A stretch of 64,000 nucleotides of DNA from assembly GCF_016901225.1 (NCBI RefSeq), contig NZ_JAFEUL010000002.1:310001-374000 (forward strand). Reading direction: 5' to 3'. Made by a program: the position numbers and the translations under genes. Origin of the DNA: Actibacterium sp. 188UL27-1. GTDB taxonomy: Bacteria > Pseudomonadota > Alphaproteobacteria > Rhodobacterales > Rhodobacteraceae. Numbering within the stretch: position 1 is the stretch's first letter; every line of letters starts with the position of its first letter. The notes beneath the pieces are model-generated. The model saw only the letters and a list, made by a program, of their open reading frames with translations, did no database searches and had not been told where the DNA came from. Positions 27,850 to 37,363 of the stretch are shown here, one piece after another.

Positions 27850-28518
27850 TCAGACGCTGGTCTTGCGACGACGCTCCAACATGCCCAGACCGATCAAAGC
27901 CGCGCCCAAGAGGGGCAGGCCAGCCGGCAGCGGGATAGGAGAAATACCGCTATTGCCATCTTCGACAATGGTCGACACGGCAAAGGTGTAGGTACCGATT
28001 GTCGCGCCCGGTGCTGTCACAGCGCTGAACGAAAAGCTGACAGTCGCGTCGTCGTAGAAGCCGCTTGAATCGCTCACATCAAGCAGACCGTTGACCGAAA
28101 CCAGGTCAAACCCGCCCTGGGGCAGAGCTGTGACCTCGGCCGCTACGGTTTCACCCAAGGCGAATTCCAGTGTGCCGGTCTCGCTACCGCCCAGACCGGT
28201 ACGGTCATAGGCAATCGTGAAGGTTTGACCGGCATTGCTGTCACCACCGGCAATCAGTAGGTCGATCATACCGTCGCCGCTTGGGTCGACCCCAACAGTT
28301 CCCGGCTGAAGCGCCGCAAACTCTTGTGTACCGCCGGCCAGGATCGGCGCGCCGACCAAGGACAGCTGGCTACCGGCCTGAACCGGTGGCTGGATCATCA
28401 TCAAACCGGCAAGCGAAAAACTTGCACTCGTACCATCATCTGCGAACATTGTTGCTGCGCGCGACGCCCCGGTAGATATCGTGAGGGCCGCCGTCACAGC
28501 GAGCAAAAGACGTAGCAT
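27850..28518 (-). CDS. VPLPA-CTERM sorted surface protein
   Basis: 222 aa. A signal peptide (MLRLLLAVTAALTISTGASRAAT) is followed by a beta-rich Gly/Asp-rich body. At the C-terminus is the tripartite sorting signal: PIPLPAGLPL motif, hydrophobic helix LLGAALIGLG and basic RRRK tail. Such VPLPA/PEP-CTERM tails are processed by exosortase. AGGAG nine bases before ATG 28518. Body function unknown. A second protein with the same tail lies at 31843-32565. Confidence 0.85.
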   Translation of the reverse strand: MLRLLLAVTAALTISTGASRAATMFADDGTSASFSLAGLMMIQPPVQAGSQLSLVGAPILAGGTQEFAALQPGTVGVDPSGDGMIDLLIAGGDSNAGQTFTIAYDRTGLGGSETGTLEFALGETVAAEVTALPQGGFDLVSVNGLLDVSDSSGFYDDATVSFSFSAVTAPGATIGTYTFAVSTIVEDGNSGISPIPLPAGLPLLGAALIGLGMLERRRKTSV

Positions 28519-28815
28519 CGTTGTAACTCCTAAGTAGGTGTGAGGCTGGTTTAGCCGTCTTGCGGAGGGGAAACTGCTCAAAACGTGAGAGTGTCCCGGG
28601 TTCGAAACGGTCGGGTAAGATGCCACCCCAAATATGGCGAAAACTTGCCGAACTGGTCCTGCAAAGCGGCGGAATTGGGCAGATTGGCCCCCATTGTCCA
28701 GTCGGTGGACGTGATCAAACGCTGCTGTGGAAACGATTCGAAATCTGCTGGCCGACTTGCAGGGCGGGCCGGGGTTGGCGTATAACCCGCCGGTATTTCA
28801 ATGGCAGGAGGTCCC

Positions 28816-29562
28816 ATGGCAGGCCATTCCAAATGGGCAAACATCCAGCACCGCAAGGGACGGCAGGATGCGGCCCGCTCGAAACTGTTTTCCAAGCTGG
28901 CCAAGGAGATCACCGTGGCTGCCAAGATGGGCGACCCTGACCCTGACAAGAACCCGCGTCTGCGCCTGGCGGTGAAGGAAGCCAAAAGCCAGTCTGTGCC
29001 CAAAGACGTGATCGACCGGGCCATTAAAAAGTCCATGGGCGGCGAAGGCGACGATTACGAAGAGATCCGGTATGAAGGGTACGGCCCCGGCGGCGTGGCC
29101 GTGATCGTGGAGGCGATGACGGATAATCGCAACCGCACGGCCAGCACCGTGCGGTCGACTTTTGGCAAACATGGCGGGAACTTAGGCGAAACCGGTTCGG
29201 TCAGTTTCATGTTCGAGCGTAAGGGCGAGATCATCTACAAGCCCGATGCCGGTGACGAGGATACGGTCATGATGGCCGCGATTGAGGCCGGAGCAGAGGA
29301 TGTGGAGCATTCTGATGAAGGCCACACGATCTATTGCGCCGATACCGATCTGAACGAGGTCTCGAACGCGCTGGAAGCCGAACTGGGAGAGAGCGAAACG
29401 GCCAAGCTGATCTGGAAACCCCAGACCACGACAGAGCTGGATCTGGACGGTGTCACGAAGCTGATGAAGCTGATCGACGTGCTGGAAGACGATGATGACG
29501 TGCAGCGTGTGACGGCCAATTTCGAGGTCTCGGACGAGGTGATGGAGCAGCTTTCAGCCTGA
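28816..29562 (+). CDS. yebC: YebC/PmpR-family regulatory protein
   Basis: 248 aa. Family of DNA-binding regulators, lately also linked to translation of proline-rich stretches. Start [25 protein letters not shown] is diagnostic; [28 protein letters not shown] and [23 protein letters not shown] complete the profile. AGGAGG is present before ATG 28816, so the upstream in-frame ATG at 28801 is not used. Followed by a CATGCA-type repeat. Confidence 0.95.
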   Translation: MAGHSKWANIQHRKGRQDAARSKLFSKLAKEITVAAKMGDPDPDKNPRLRLAVKEAKSQSVPKDVIDRAIKKSMGGEGDDYEEIRYEGYGPGGVAVIVEAMTDNRNRTASTVRSTFGKHGGNLGETGSVSFMFERKGEIIYKPDAGDEDTVMMAAIEAGAEDVEHSDEGHTIYCADTDLNEVSNALEAELGESETAKLIWKPQTTTELDLDGVTKLMKLIDVLEDDDDVQRVTANFEVSDEVMEQLSA

Positions 29563-29581
29563 CCCAAAACCCGGCGCATGG

Positions 29582-29628
29582 GCGATACACAACCCATGCA
29601 CATCCTATGCACACACCATGCATACGAT
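29582..29628. repeat. CATGCA-rich dispersed repeat, copy 2
   Basis: Begins 20 bases after the yebC stop. Differs from copy 1 (15694-15740) at only about four positions and has the same ATGCA words at 10-12 base spacing, ending CATGCATACGAT. Confidence 0.75.
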
Positions 29629-29764
29629 CCGAACGGTACCTTAAGGCGCCGTTTTCCTTTGTGAACACCCGCACCACGTGATTTTCTATCTGGGAGGTAT
29701 TCTTACGATTGGGTTAACAGACCCCTTTGGTCGTTAACGAATTGACTTGCGTGAGGACGTTGCA

Positions 29765-30950
29765 TGCTGGGATGGCTTGGGATCGGTGACCAATTGTCGA
29801 GCGTTGGGTCCTTCGCTCTGAGCTTTTATGACCGGATCCGGGGGCGGTAGAAGAAACCGCAAATCACACCCGAGCCGGTCGAGCTGCCACCCCATGAATA
29901 CAAGACACGGCTGCCGAACTTTCTACCTCAGCCAAGGAGCAATGTGGTGGGGCGTGGCATCATGGTGCGCAACCTCCATGGCAACGTTTGGAATGGGGTG
30001 AGGCGGCGATTGTAGGCCGCCCAGGCCGGGTGTTGACGGGCCAGGGCGGCGTCGGAAAGACCACCCTGGCGCTGTACTATGCCCCACCGCTGCGGGAACT
30101 GTTACCACGCTATCTTGTGGGCAAATGCGGAGACGCAAGGGGAGTTGGTCGATGCGCTGCATACCCCCACTCCGAGTTTGACGAAGATGTCCCGGCAGAG
30201 CGTTAGGTGGTTTGCCGTTAGCTCTGGTTGTGGCCGGGGCGATTGCGAAGGGGAGTGGGGAGAGTTGGGCGGAGATCGCTGTGGATATTCAACGAGTTGT
30301 GACGCGAAAGCCAAGGGATGGCAGCTACCCTGACACGGTCTTTGGCGCGGTGCAGTTGAGTTATGAAAAGCTCTCAGACGACGCCAAACTGGTGGCCGAC
30401 CTATTCGCCTGGTGGGCTCCCGAGGCACTAACTGCCGACCTTATCATTGGCCCGCCAAATGGCGACCGTTGGTGCGAAAACATCCCTGAAATTCCTGAGC
30501 CTTATCAAATTCTTGCGGCGTCAAAATCCAGAGTCTTGGTTGCAATCAAGGAATTAGAAGACCGATCGCTGTTACGTTCCAGTGGACGTCGGGGCGTTGA
30601 GATGCATCAGACCACTGCCGTTGACCGATGGCGACTTTCGAATTGGTTTCAGCCTGAGTAATACGGCTGGGGCAGCTTTGCACTTAGGGGAGACAAGGTC
30701 GGCTGCACGATTGTTCGAGGAGAGCTTGGCGATCAGGCGAGCCGTCTATGTCGAAACTGGCCTGCACCCGGTGATATTGGCCACTGTCAAGGGACTGTTG
30801 ATGGCGCTGCTGGTTTTGGGGCGGCGGGATGCGGGGAAGCGGGCGGAGGCGGAGCGGTTTTGTCGGGAGTTTGGCCTCGATTTGGCGGAGCGTGAGTTGA
30901 TGGCGGCGCAGTATCCTGACCCCGTGGATGAGCCGGACACGGGGGTTTGA
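29765..30950 (+). pseudogene. Remnant of an NB-ARC/TPR STAND NTPase
   Basis: Pieces of one large signal-transduction ATPase are spread over all three frames. They are an N-terminal segment MLGWLGIGDQLSSVGS with an in-frame TAG, a linker LPNFLPQPRSNVVGRG, the P-loop LTGQGGVGKTTLALYYA (about 30030-30080), WANAETQGELVDALHT in another frame, the NB-ARC/winged-helix part LPLALVVAGAIAKGSG...LSYEKLSDDAKLVADLFAWWAPE, and a TPR end AARLFEESLAIRRAVYVETGLHP. Between these, about 100 NB-ARC residues and most TPRs are missing. Intact relatives act in signalling or antiphage defence; this copy is dead. Confidence 0.75.
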
Positions 30951-31056
30951 TGGGATGTGTGGGGCGGGACCGGCTTGCGGTATTGGTGTTTCGGCCGGTC
31001 AGGTTACTTGGGAGTTATGTTGGGCTGTGCGCCCGGATCGAATGCGAGGACGCCCC

Positions 31057-31809
31057 ATGAGATACGGATTTGTTTTGGCCTTGGTGCTGGGTACCGGAGC
31101 CGCGATGGCGCAAGAGGTGAGCGTGCCGGACGGCATGCAGATGCGGCAGCTGTCAACCCATATGGGGGAGATGTATGCCGAGATCTCTGACGAGAGTGCC
31201 TCGGCCGGGGGATTTCTGGAGACGGTGCGGTTTGAGCCGTGGCAGATGATCGACGAGATGTTCACCCGCTCGGACGTGGTTTACCTGATGCGGCACGGGC
31301 CCACGGATTGGTCGAAGCTGGATGACAAAGGTGTGGCCTCGACCGATTGCGACAACCAGCGGGTGATGGGCCCCGAGGGGGCGGCGGCGATGGAAAACCT
31401 GGGCCTGCTTTTGGGCAGCAACGGGGTGTGGCCGGGCCAGATCGTCGTCAGCGAATGGTGCCGGAACCAGCAGACGGTGGAGAACCTGAAGGCGGGCTTT
31501 GCCCGGGCGGATAATGCGCGCACGGCGGCGCTGCCGGTTGAGACGGATGCGGATCTGAACCTGCTATTGTCCCTGCAGGGGGCGCCTGATGTGGTGGGCA
31601 TGCGAGAGCGGATCACGAACTGGGATGGCGGCGACGGATCTGGGCCGCTGCTGATGATCAGCCATTTCACCAATATCGAGGAGCTGACGAATTTCACAGT
31701 GTTCGAGGGCGAAATTCTGGTATTGGACCCAAAGCGCGACAACAGGGTTTTGGGATATGTGCGATTGACCAGCGCTGAACCGGATGTGGGGCATTTCTCA
31801 CCCCAGTGA
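31057..31809 (+). CDS. Secreted histidine phosphatase-family protein
   Basis: 250 aa with a cleavable signal peptide (MRYGFVLALVLGTGAAMAQ). Phosphoglycerate-mutase-like fold: catalytic VVYLMRHGPTDW (RHG motif), SEWCRNQQTVENL as the arginine block and the second His in MISHFTNIEELTNF. Periplasmic phosphatase by inference; substrate unknown. GAGGA before ATG 31057. Ends at a perfect hairpin shared with the convergent VPLPA-CTERM gene. Confidence 0.85.
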   Translation: MRYGFVLALVLGTGAAMAQEVSVPDGMQMRQLSTHMGEMYAEISDESASAGGFLETVRFEPWQMIDEMFTRSDVVYLMRHGPTDWSKLDDKGVASTDCDNQRVMGPEGAAAMENLGLLLGSNGVWPGQIVVSEWCRNQQTVENLKAGFARADNARTAALPVETDADLNLLLSLQGAPDVVGMRERITNWDGGDGSGPLLMISHFTNIEELTNFTVFEGEILVLDPKRDNRVLGYVRLTSAEPDVGHFSPQ

Positions 31810-31810
31810 C

Positions 31811-31834
31811 GCGGTGCGACCATGGCCGCACCGC
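31811..31834. terminator. Bidirectional hairpin between convergent genes
   Basis: Perfect 8-bp stem GCGGTGCG/CGCACCGC with an 8-base loop, placed between two stop codons only 33 bases apart. No T-run on either strand, yet position suggests it ends both transcripts. Confidence 0.6.
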
Positions 31835-31842
31835 CCCATCAT

Positions 31843-32565
31843 TTAGGATCGGCGTTTGCGGCGCAAGGCGACGAGGCCCAGACCACCAGCCAGCATAAGC
31901 GGCAGGGAGGCGGGCAGGGGCACTACGGCGGGCGACGTGATCGAGAACTCTGCGGTCAAGCTGCCGCGATTGTCGAAGAAGTTCTGCGGGATACCGACAA
32001 AGTTTGCCCCGTCCAGAAAGCCGAAGACCAGGGTGTCGGCGCCATCGGGAACAAAGAAGTCTTGCGTCGTACCATCGTTGTTCACACCGTCCCCGATGAA
32101 GAAGGTCTGGTTCACACCTGGCGTGAAGCTGGCATCCTGGTTGGTGATCACGCCGGTCGTGTAGTTCAGGCGCGACGGTTGTTCACCGTTAACCGGGGGC
32201 GCGCTGCTGTTGAGGAAAACCCCAGCCAGGAAGCCGCGGCGGAAATTCCGCATGCCTGCTATACCACCGTCACTGACAATATTGATGGCACCGCCATTGC
32301 CATCGGCACCAAAAAAGCCGGACGTGCCACTTGTTGACGTCTGACCGGTGACCGATGCGAAGGTCAGAATAAGACCAGCGCCCGGAGTGAAGGAAAATAC
32401 CGCTCCGTTTTCGACAGTTGGTGCAATACCCAACCCGGTGCCGGAACTGCCAGCGCCATCGCCTGCGAGAAAAATATTTGTCTGTGCATCAACCGTCACC
32501 GTTGCGGCGCCAGCATGGCCTGCACACAAGGCTATCGCCGCGGTCAAAACCAACTTTTTAAGCAT
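31843..32565 (-). CDS. VPLPA-CTERM sorted surface protein (second)
   Basis: 240 aa. Signal peptide MLKKLVLTAAIALCAGHAGA, a Gly/Asn/Thr-rich beta body (SGFFGADGNGG, FFVPDGADTLVFGFLDG), and the tail VVPLPASLPLMLAGG plus LGLVALRRKRRS. This is the classical VPLPA-CTERM arrangement of motif, helix and basic end. Expected to be exported, cleaved by an exosortase and held at the surface. AAGGGG precedes the ATG. Body not recognisable as an enzyme. Confidence 0.88.
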   Translation of the reverse strand: MLKKLVLTAAIALCAGHAGAATVTVDAQTNIFLAGDGAGSSGTGLGIAPTVENGAVFSFTPGAGLILTFASVTGQTSTSGTSGFFGADGNGGAINIVSDGGIAGMRNFRRGFLAGVFLNSSAPPVNGEQPSRLNYTTGVITNQDASFTPGVNQTFFIGDGVNNDGTTQDFFVPDGADTLVFGFLDGANFVGIPQNFFDNRGSLTAEFSITSPAVVPLPASLPLMLAGGLGLVALRRKRRS

Positions 32566-32723
32566 TTCGTTACCCCTTAATTATTCTATTGTCGGCGAAT
32601 TAACGCCGCCGCCGAAAATGAGTCAAGTTAGTGGCCAAAATGAATCAATTAGACGATGGTTTCGGCGTTCAATTTAATGCATTCATGAATATCGTTTCGT
32701 AACCGGAAACCTGGAAACAACCT

Positions 32724-33341
32724 ATGGTATTTGCCAATCCGGCCGTTGCAGCCCTACATGGTTTTGGGCTTGGATTTAGCCTGATTCTTGCTATCGGAGC
32801 GCAGAACGCCTTTGTCTTGCGGCAGGGTTTGCGGCGGAGCCATGTTCTGGCGGTGGCGCTGACCTGTGCGGTATCGGATGCGCTGCTGATCGCCGTGGGC
32901 GTGGCGGGATTTGCGAGCATCGTTTCGGCGGTGCCGGGCCTTGTGCCGGTACTGACCTATGGCGGGGCTGCCTTTCTCATCGCCTATGGTGCGTTGGCGT
33001 TAAGATCGGCGTGGCGCGGCGGCGGTGTTTTGACGGCGGCTGAAGATGGGGCTGAACGGTTGGGCCCGGTCCTGGCGACTTGCCTGGCTCTGACCTGGCT
33101 GAACCCCCATGTCTATCTGGACACGGTGGTCTTGGTGGGCAGCATTTCCAGCAAATATGAGGGTGCGCGATTGGCCTTTGCCTTTGGGGCCATGTCCGCC
33201 TCGTTCGTTTTCTTTTTCAGCCTGGCCTATGGGGCAAGATTGCTGCGGCCTGCTTTTGCACGCCCGTCGGCCTGGCGCGTGCTGGATGTGGTGGTGGCGC
33301 TGATCATGTGGGCCATCGCCGCAAAGCTTTTGATTGGCTGA
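32724..33341 (+). CDS. argO: LysE/ArgO-family amino acid exporter
   Basis: 205 aa, six membrane helices. LysE superfamily exporter of arginine/lysine type: N-terminal GFSLILAIGAQNAFVLRQGLRRSH is the diagnostic block, with CAVSDALLIAVGVAG and CLALTWLNPHVYLDTVVLVG (Asn-Pro-His). Full length for ArgO. Usually induced by an ArgP/LysG-type regulator, which is not adjacent here. Confidence 0.92.
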   Translation: MVFANPAVAALHGFGLGFSLILAIGAQNAFVLRQGLRRSHVLAVALTCAVSDALLIAVGVAGFASIVSAVPGLVPVLTYGGAAFLIAYGALALRSAWRGGGVLTAAEDGAERLGPVLATCLALTWLNPHVYLDTVVLVGSISSKYEGARLAFAFGAMSASFVFFFSLAYGARLLRPAFARPSAWRVLDVVVALIMWAIAAKLLIG

Positions 33342-33365
33342 GCGCGGCTTGCAGCCCGACGCTGC

Positions 33366-34289
33366 ATGGGGTTCTGTGGCGCCATGGATCTTCCCAAATC
33401 GAACCGTCCGGTCGTGGCCGTCGGCTGGATGCTGGTCACAGGGCTGAATTTCGTGGCCGTTACGGCCATTGTGAAATCGCTTGGCGACCGGGTCCCGGCG
33501 GCGGAGGCCGCTTTCCTGCGCTATGCCTTGGGATTGGTCTTTTTGATACCGATGCTGCGGCCCATGTGGCGTGCGCAGATCGGGCGAACGGGTTGGGCCC
33601 TGTTTGGGTTGCGCGGTGCCGCCCACACGCTGGGCGTGATGCTGTGGTTTTTTTCAATGACGCAGATCACGATCGCTGAGGTCACGGCGCTAAACTACAT
33701 GGCGCCGGTCTATGTCACGGTGGGGGCAGCTCTGTTTTTGGGAGAGCGGTTGGCCGTCCGCCGGATCGCCGCGATTGCGGTGGCATTGGGCGGGGCGCTG
33801 TTGATCTTGCGACCCGGGTTCCGGGAATTGGATCCCGGCCATATCGCCATGATCGTCGCGGCTGTTGCGATGGGCGGGTCATATCTGATTGCCAAGCGGA
33901 TGTCGGGCCTCGTCTCTCCTGCCGTGGTGGTGGGCTATCTTTCGGTTACGGTCACGATCGGGTTGGCCCCCTTTGCCTGGGCGGTCTGGGTGCCAGTCAC
34001 ATGGGGTGATCTGGGGTTGCTGTTCCTGGTCGCGGCCTTTGCGACGGCGGGGCACTACACCATGACGCTGGCCTTTCAAGCGGCCCCGGTCGCGGTCAGC
34101 CAACCGGTCACGTTTCTGCAGCTGGTGTGGGCGACCCTGCTGGGCATGCTGTTTTTCAATGAACCCCCCGATGCCTGGGTCGTATCCGGTGGGGTGCTGA
34201 TCCTGGGGGCGGTCAGCTTCATCACTTGGCGGGAGGCGAGGGTGAAGCGGCGGCAGGTCACGCCGACGGATCTGGCCACCAAAGTATGA
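33366..34289 (+). CDS. EamA-family DMT transporter
   Basis: 307 aa, ten helices in two EamA repeats (about 15-150 and 165-295; LRYALGLVFLIPMLRP, ALNYMAPVYVTVGAALFLGERL, FLQLVWATLLGMLFFNEPPD). The intact member of the family beside the broken copy at 23128-24068. Start may be ATG 33366 or ATG 33384 (MDLPKSNRP). Follows argO by 24 bases and may be co-transcribed. Confidence 0.88.
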   Translation: MGFCGAMDLPKSNRPVVAVGWMLVTGLNFVAVTAIVKSLGDRVPAAEAAFLRYALGLVFLIPMLRPMWRAQIGRTGWALFGLRGAAHTLGVMLWFFSMTQITIAEVTALNYMAPVYVTVGAALFLGERLAVRRIAAIAVALGGALLILRPGFRELDPGHIAMIVAAVAMGGSYLIAKRMSGLVSPAVVVGYLSVTVTIGLAPFAWAVWVPVTWGDLGLLFLVAAFATAGHYTMTLAFQAAPVAVSQPVTFLQLVWATLLGMLFFNEPPDAWVVSGGVLILGAVSFITWREARVKRRQVTPTDLATKV

Positions 34290-34355
34290 ACGCGGCGTCT
34301 GGGTGGCAGGTTTGGATCCCTAACCGGTAGCTGATGACCCGGGTCTTGCCCGCTA

Positions 34356-35021
34356 TCAATAGTCGTGGGGTCGGCCATCCCAGGTTTCAAAGCATCCCGT
34401 TGTGCCCAGCGACAAGGCATCAAAGCGGTTCACCAGACCATCCGCTGCCTCATCCGTTGATATCGCCGCGCTGTCGCCGCCCATATCGGTGCGGACCCAG
34501 CCGGGGTGATAGATCCCCACGGCGATATCCAGCCCCTTGAGGTCGGTGGCCAGGTTCCGGCCAAGATTGAGGGCCGCGGCCTTGGAGGCGCGGTAGATAT
34601 AACTGCCCCCCGGCGCACGCGTGGAGGACGCCATTTGAGACGAGATGATTGCGATCTTGGCCGTTCCTGCAACCTGCAGATTGGGCAGCAGGTTTTGGAC
34701 GGTCAGAAAGACACCGGTCACGTTGCTGGCAAAGGATTGCTCCCACTGATCAACGGGGTAGCCATCGGCCAGGTTTTCGCCCTTATCCAGATAGATGCCG
34801 GCATTGCAGATCAGCAATTCAATCGGATGGCCGTCCAGTTTGTGGCATAAGGCGGCCTGGCTTTGGGGCTGTGCCACGTCAAGCTGGTGCCAGCTCAGCG
34901 TCTCGGGCGTGTCATCCGGCGGCGCGGTGCGATAGGTGCCAATGACCAGGCCGCGTTGGGCATAGCGGGTTGCTAAGGCATGGCCGATGCCGCGATTGGC
35001 GCCGGTAATCAGGACGGTCAT
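34356..35021 (-). CDS. Short-chain dehydrogenase/reductase
   Basis: 221 aa classical SDR. Cofactor loop TGANRGIGHALA at the N-terminus, CNAGI at about 89-93, catalytic Ser in AIISSQMASS, YxxxK in SYIYRASKAAA, and the HPGWVRTDMGG region. Related to the CsgA/short carbonyl-reductase group; substrate unknown. ATG shares a base with the DUF1178 stop, so they form an operon. Confidence 0.9.
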   Translation of the reverse strand: MTVLITGANRGIGHALATRYAQRGLVIGTYRTAPPDDTPETLSWHQLDVAQPQSQAALCHKLDGHPIELLICNAGIYLDKGENLADGYPVDQWEQSFASNVTGVFLTVQNLLPNLQVAGTAKIAIISSQMASSTRAPGGSYIYRASKAAALNLGRNLATDLKGLDIAVGIYHPGWVRTDMGGDSAAISTDEAADGLVNRFDALSLGTTGCFETWDGRPHDY

Positions 35022-35434
35022 CAGTTGGTCTTTCGTTCGGGGATGAAGGGCAGGGGGGCTATGGGCACGCCTTCCTTGACAAGTTTCATGGCCTCAGCCG
35101 GTTTGGCCTCCCCATAGATCGCGCGTTCTGGCGCGTCCCCGTCATGGATCGCGCGCGCCTCTGTCGCAAAGGAGGTGCCGACATATTCGCTGTTTTCTTC
35201 AACCTTGCGGCGCAGATCCTGCAAGGCGCGTTCTGCATCCGTGTCGGGTTTGGCCAGATCGGTGACTTTGGCGGCCCGAACCTGGGGGGCCATGATGGCC
35301 TTGGTGACATCGGTATCTCCACAGATGGTGCAGGAAAGGTGACCCGCCGCGCGTAGCTTGTCAAAGGCATTGGCGGAGGCGAACCAGCTGTCAAATGCGT
35401 GGTCGGCGGAACATTTAAGGCGGTACTTAATCAT
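35021..35434 (-). CDS. DUF1178 family protein
   Basis: 137 aa. Begins MIKYRLKCSADHAFDSWFASANAFDKL and has two Cys pairs in the first 45 residues (K-C and CTIC), likely a zinc ribbon, then a helical middle and the end ERAIYGEAKPAEAMKLVKEGVPIAPLP, which is conserved in DUF1178. Function unknown. Overlaps the SDR start (TGATG). Confidence 0.9.
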   Translation of the reverse strand: MIKYRLKCSADHAFDSWFASANAFDKLRAAGHLSCTICGDTDVTKAIMAPQVRAAKVTDLAKPDTDAERALQDLRRKVEENSEYVGTSFATEARAIHDGDAPERAIYGEAKPAEAMKLVKEGVPIAPLPFIPERKTN

Positions 35435-35508
35435 CGCTGGGACACTAAGCGTGCCGCCCGGAAAATCAATGGCCCTGCTGTCACGACACTGCGTTCGGTG
35501 ATGCGGGA

Positions 35509-36033
35509 TCAGCGCAGGAAACGCGGGTCGAAATGATCTATGATCTCCCGCAGTTCCGGGCTGTCGACCTTGCGCGCCGCCTTGCGCTGGGAGAACCATT
35601 TGCGGCGGCGCTGGCCGCTTTCGGGGTAGGTATCTGACATCGTTTTGACCCGCAGCGGATAGACCGCGACAATGCAAGGCAGGGTGTCGCTGGGGCCCAG
35701 TTCCTTGACATAGCCATATATGCCCAGGCACAGGCCGTGGCTTTTTCCTTTGACGCCGCCTTCTTCCCATGCCTCCTGCGATGCCGCTTGTGCCGGGGTC
35801 AACCCGTCCGCGGGCCAACCCTTGGGAATGATCCATCTTTTGCGGGTGCGGCTGGTCACAAGCAGGATCTGCGGTTTGCCTTGAACCAGGCGGTAGCAGA
35901 TCGCGCCAAACTGGGTGCGGATGTCCCGCTTTCCGCCCTTTGTCACGGTGATTGGTGTTTGTGCGACCCGGTAAAGGTTCACCGCGCTTTTCCCCAACAT
36001 GTTGCACACCTCCCGAAGGGTGCGATTGACCAT
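35509..36033 (-). CDS. NUDIX hydrolase
   Basis: 174 aa. Nudix box GWPADGLTPAQAASQEAWEEGG fits G-x5-E-x7-R-E-U-x-E-E-x-G only loosely (Q in place of R), but the E-A-W-E-E-G-G metal-binding core is intact. KRWIIPKGWP and the overall length recall diadenosine/diphosphoinositol polyphosphate hydrolases (MutT/DIPP type). Start may be 36033 or ATG 36000 (MLGKSAVN). Upstream of DUF1178 and the SDR. Confidence 0.87.
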   Translation of the reverse strand: MVNRTLREVCNMLGKSAVNLYRVAQTPITVTKGGKRDIRTQFGAICYRLVQGKPQILLVTSRTRKRWIIPKGWPADGLTPAQAASQEAWEEGGVKGKSHGLCLGIYGYVKELGPSDTLPCIVAVYPLRVKTMSDTYPESGQRRRKWFSQRKAARKVDSPELREIIDHFDPRFLR

Positions 36034-36168
36034 TCAAAGTGGGCTATATAGGCCCAATACACTTGTAAATCACAAGTATGACGGGATTACGGACGGTTGT
36101 CCCGTTGAAACCCTGAGTCGTCCGCTATTTTCTGTAAAATGTGGTTTGAGTGACCGGAGGCGAGGTAT

Positions 36169-37296
36169 TTGACGCAGAAACAACCGCTTTTTCTGGGTCA
36201 TGAGATTTATCGCGGGTCGAGTTACGGTGATTGGCATCCGTTGCGGGTGCCGCGAGTTTCGACCGTCATGGATCTGTCTCGGGCGTTGGGGTGGTTGCCC
36301 GCCACGCAGTACCGGGTCAGCCCGCGGGCGAAACCGGCGGCGCTACGGGTCTGGCATCACCCGGACTATCTGGAAGCGCTCCAGAGGGCCGAGGTCCAAG
36401 GCGTCGTCACCCGGGCCGAGCGGGAGCGGTTCAATATCGGTACGCCGTCAAACCCGGTTTACCCCGAGGTGTACCGTCGGCCTGCAACCTCTGCCGGTGG
36501 GTCGCTGCTGGCGGGAGAGTTGCTGGCAGAAGGGGGCGTTGTCTATCACCCGGCAGGCGGGACCCATCACGGGATGCCAGGGCGGGCCAACGGGTTTTGC
36601 TATCTGAACGATCCCGTGTTGGCGATCCTCAGCTTGCGGCGGCAAGGCGTGCGGCGCGTGGCCTATGTCGACATCGACGCGCACCATGCCGATGGGGTGG
36701 AACATGCCTTTGCCGAGGATGAAGACGTTTTGATGATCTCGATCCACGAGGTTGGGCGGTGGCCCCGGACGGGCCCGTTAGGTGTGACAGGGCGAGGAAC
36801 GACCGTGAACCTGCCGGTGCCGCGCGGGTTGAACGATACCGAGATGGCATTGATCCGGGACGCGTTGATCGTCCCGCTGGTCGAAGGGTTCGCGCCCGAG
36901 GCCGTGGTGCTGCAATGCGGCGCCGATGCGGTGGAGGAGGACCCTTTGTCACGCCTCGCCCTGTCAAACAACGCGCACTGGGCCATTGTCGCAGCGCTGA
37001 AATACATTGCACCCCGCTACTTGGTGTTGGGCGGTGGCGGCTACAACCCGTGGTCCGTTGGCCGCCTTTGGACCGGCGTTTGGGCCACGCTCAACGGTTT
37101 TGAGTTGCCGGACCGGCTGCCTGGTGAAGCCGAGCATGTGCTGCGCGCTTTGACCTGGGCCGATCACCGCCGGGGCCGTATCCCGCCGAAAAACTGGTTC
37201 ACGACGTTGCGGGACACCCCGAGGGAGGGAGAGATGCGCAAGGATGTGGCCGGCGACATTGCCAGCTTGATCCGATCTGCCAAGATGACAGCATAG
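36169..37296 (+). CDS. Histone deacetylase-family protein (AcuC-like)
   Basis: 375 aa. Zinc-dependent deacetylase of the class I HDAC/AcuC family; AcuC removes acetyl groups from acetyl-CoA synthetase. Active-site elements: HPAGGTHHGMP (His pair 133-134), VDIDAHHADGVEHAF (Asp and His metal ligands), the Asp in QCGADAVEEDPLSRL and GGGGYN. TTG start, supported by GGAGG about ten bases before it. Divergent from the NUDIX gene. Confidence 0.9.
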   Translation: MTQKQPLFLGHEIYRGSSYGDWHPLRVPRVSTVMDLSRALGWLPATQYRVSPRAKPAALRVWHHPDYLEALQRAEVQGVVTRAERERFNIGTPSNPVYPEVYRRPATSAGGSLLAGELLAEGGVVYHPAGGTHHGMPGRANGFCYLNDPVLAILSLRRQGVRRVAYVDIDAHHADGVEHAFAEDEDVLMISIHEVGRWPRTGPLGVTGRGTTVNLPVPRGLNDTEMALIRDALIVPLVEGFAPEAVVLQCGADAVEEDPLSRLALSNNAHWAIVAALKYIAPRYLVLGGGGYNPWSVGRLWTGVWATLNGFELPDRLPGEAEHVLRALTWADHRRGRIPPKNWFTTLRDTPREGEMRKDVAGDIASLIRSAKMTA

Positions 37297-37363
37297 GTGG
37301 AAGACGCGTTCTCAGAGATCTTGTTCATGATGATCATGACCTGATCCTGCAAAACCAGGCTGG

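Noticed and set aside
28585-28630. String CCGGGTTCGAAACGG resembling a tRNA T-arm
   Set aside because: No acceptor, D or anticodon stems can be drawn around it.
32575-32720. Hairpin-like TCGGCG/CGCCG string between VPLPA-CTERM and argO
   Set aside because: Pairing is short and imperfect, in a divergent promoter region where a terminator is not expected.
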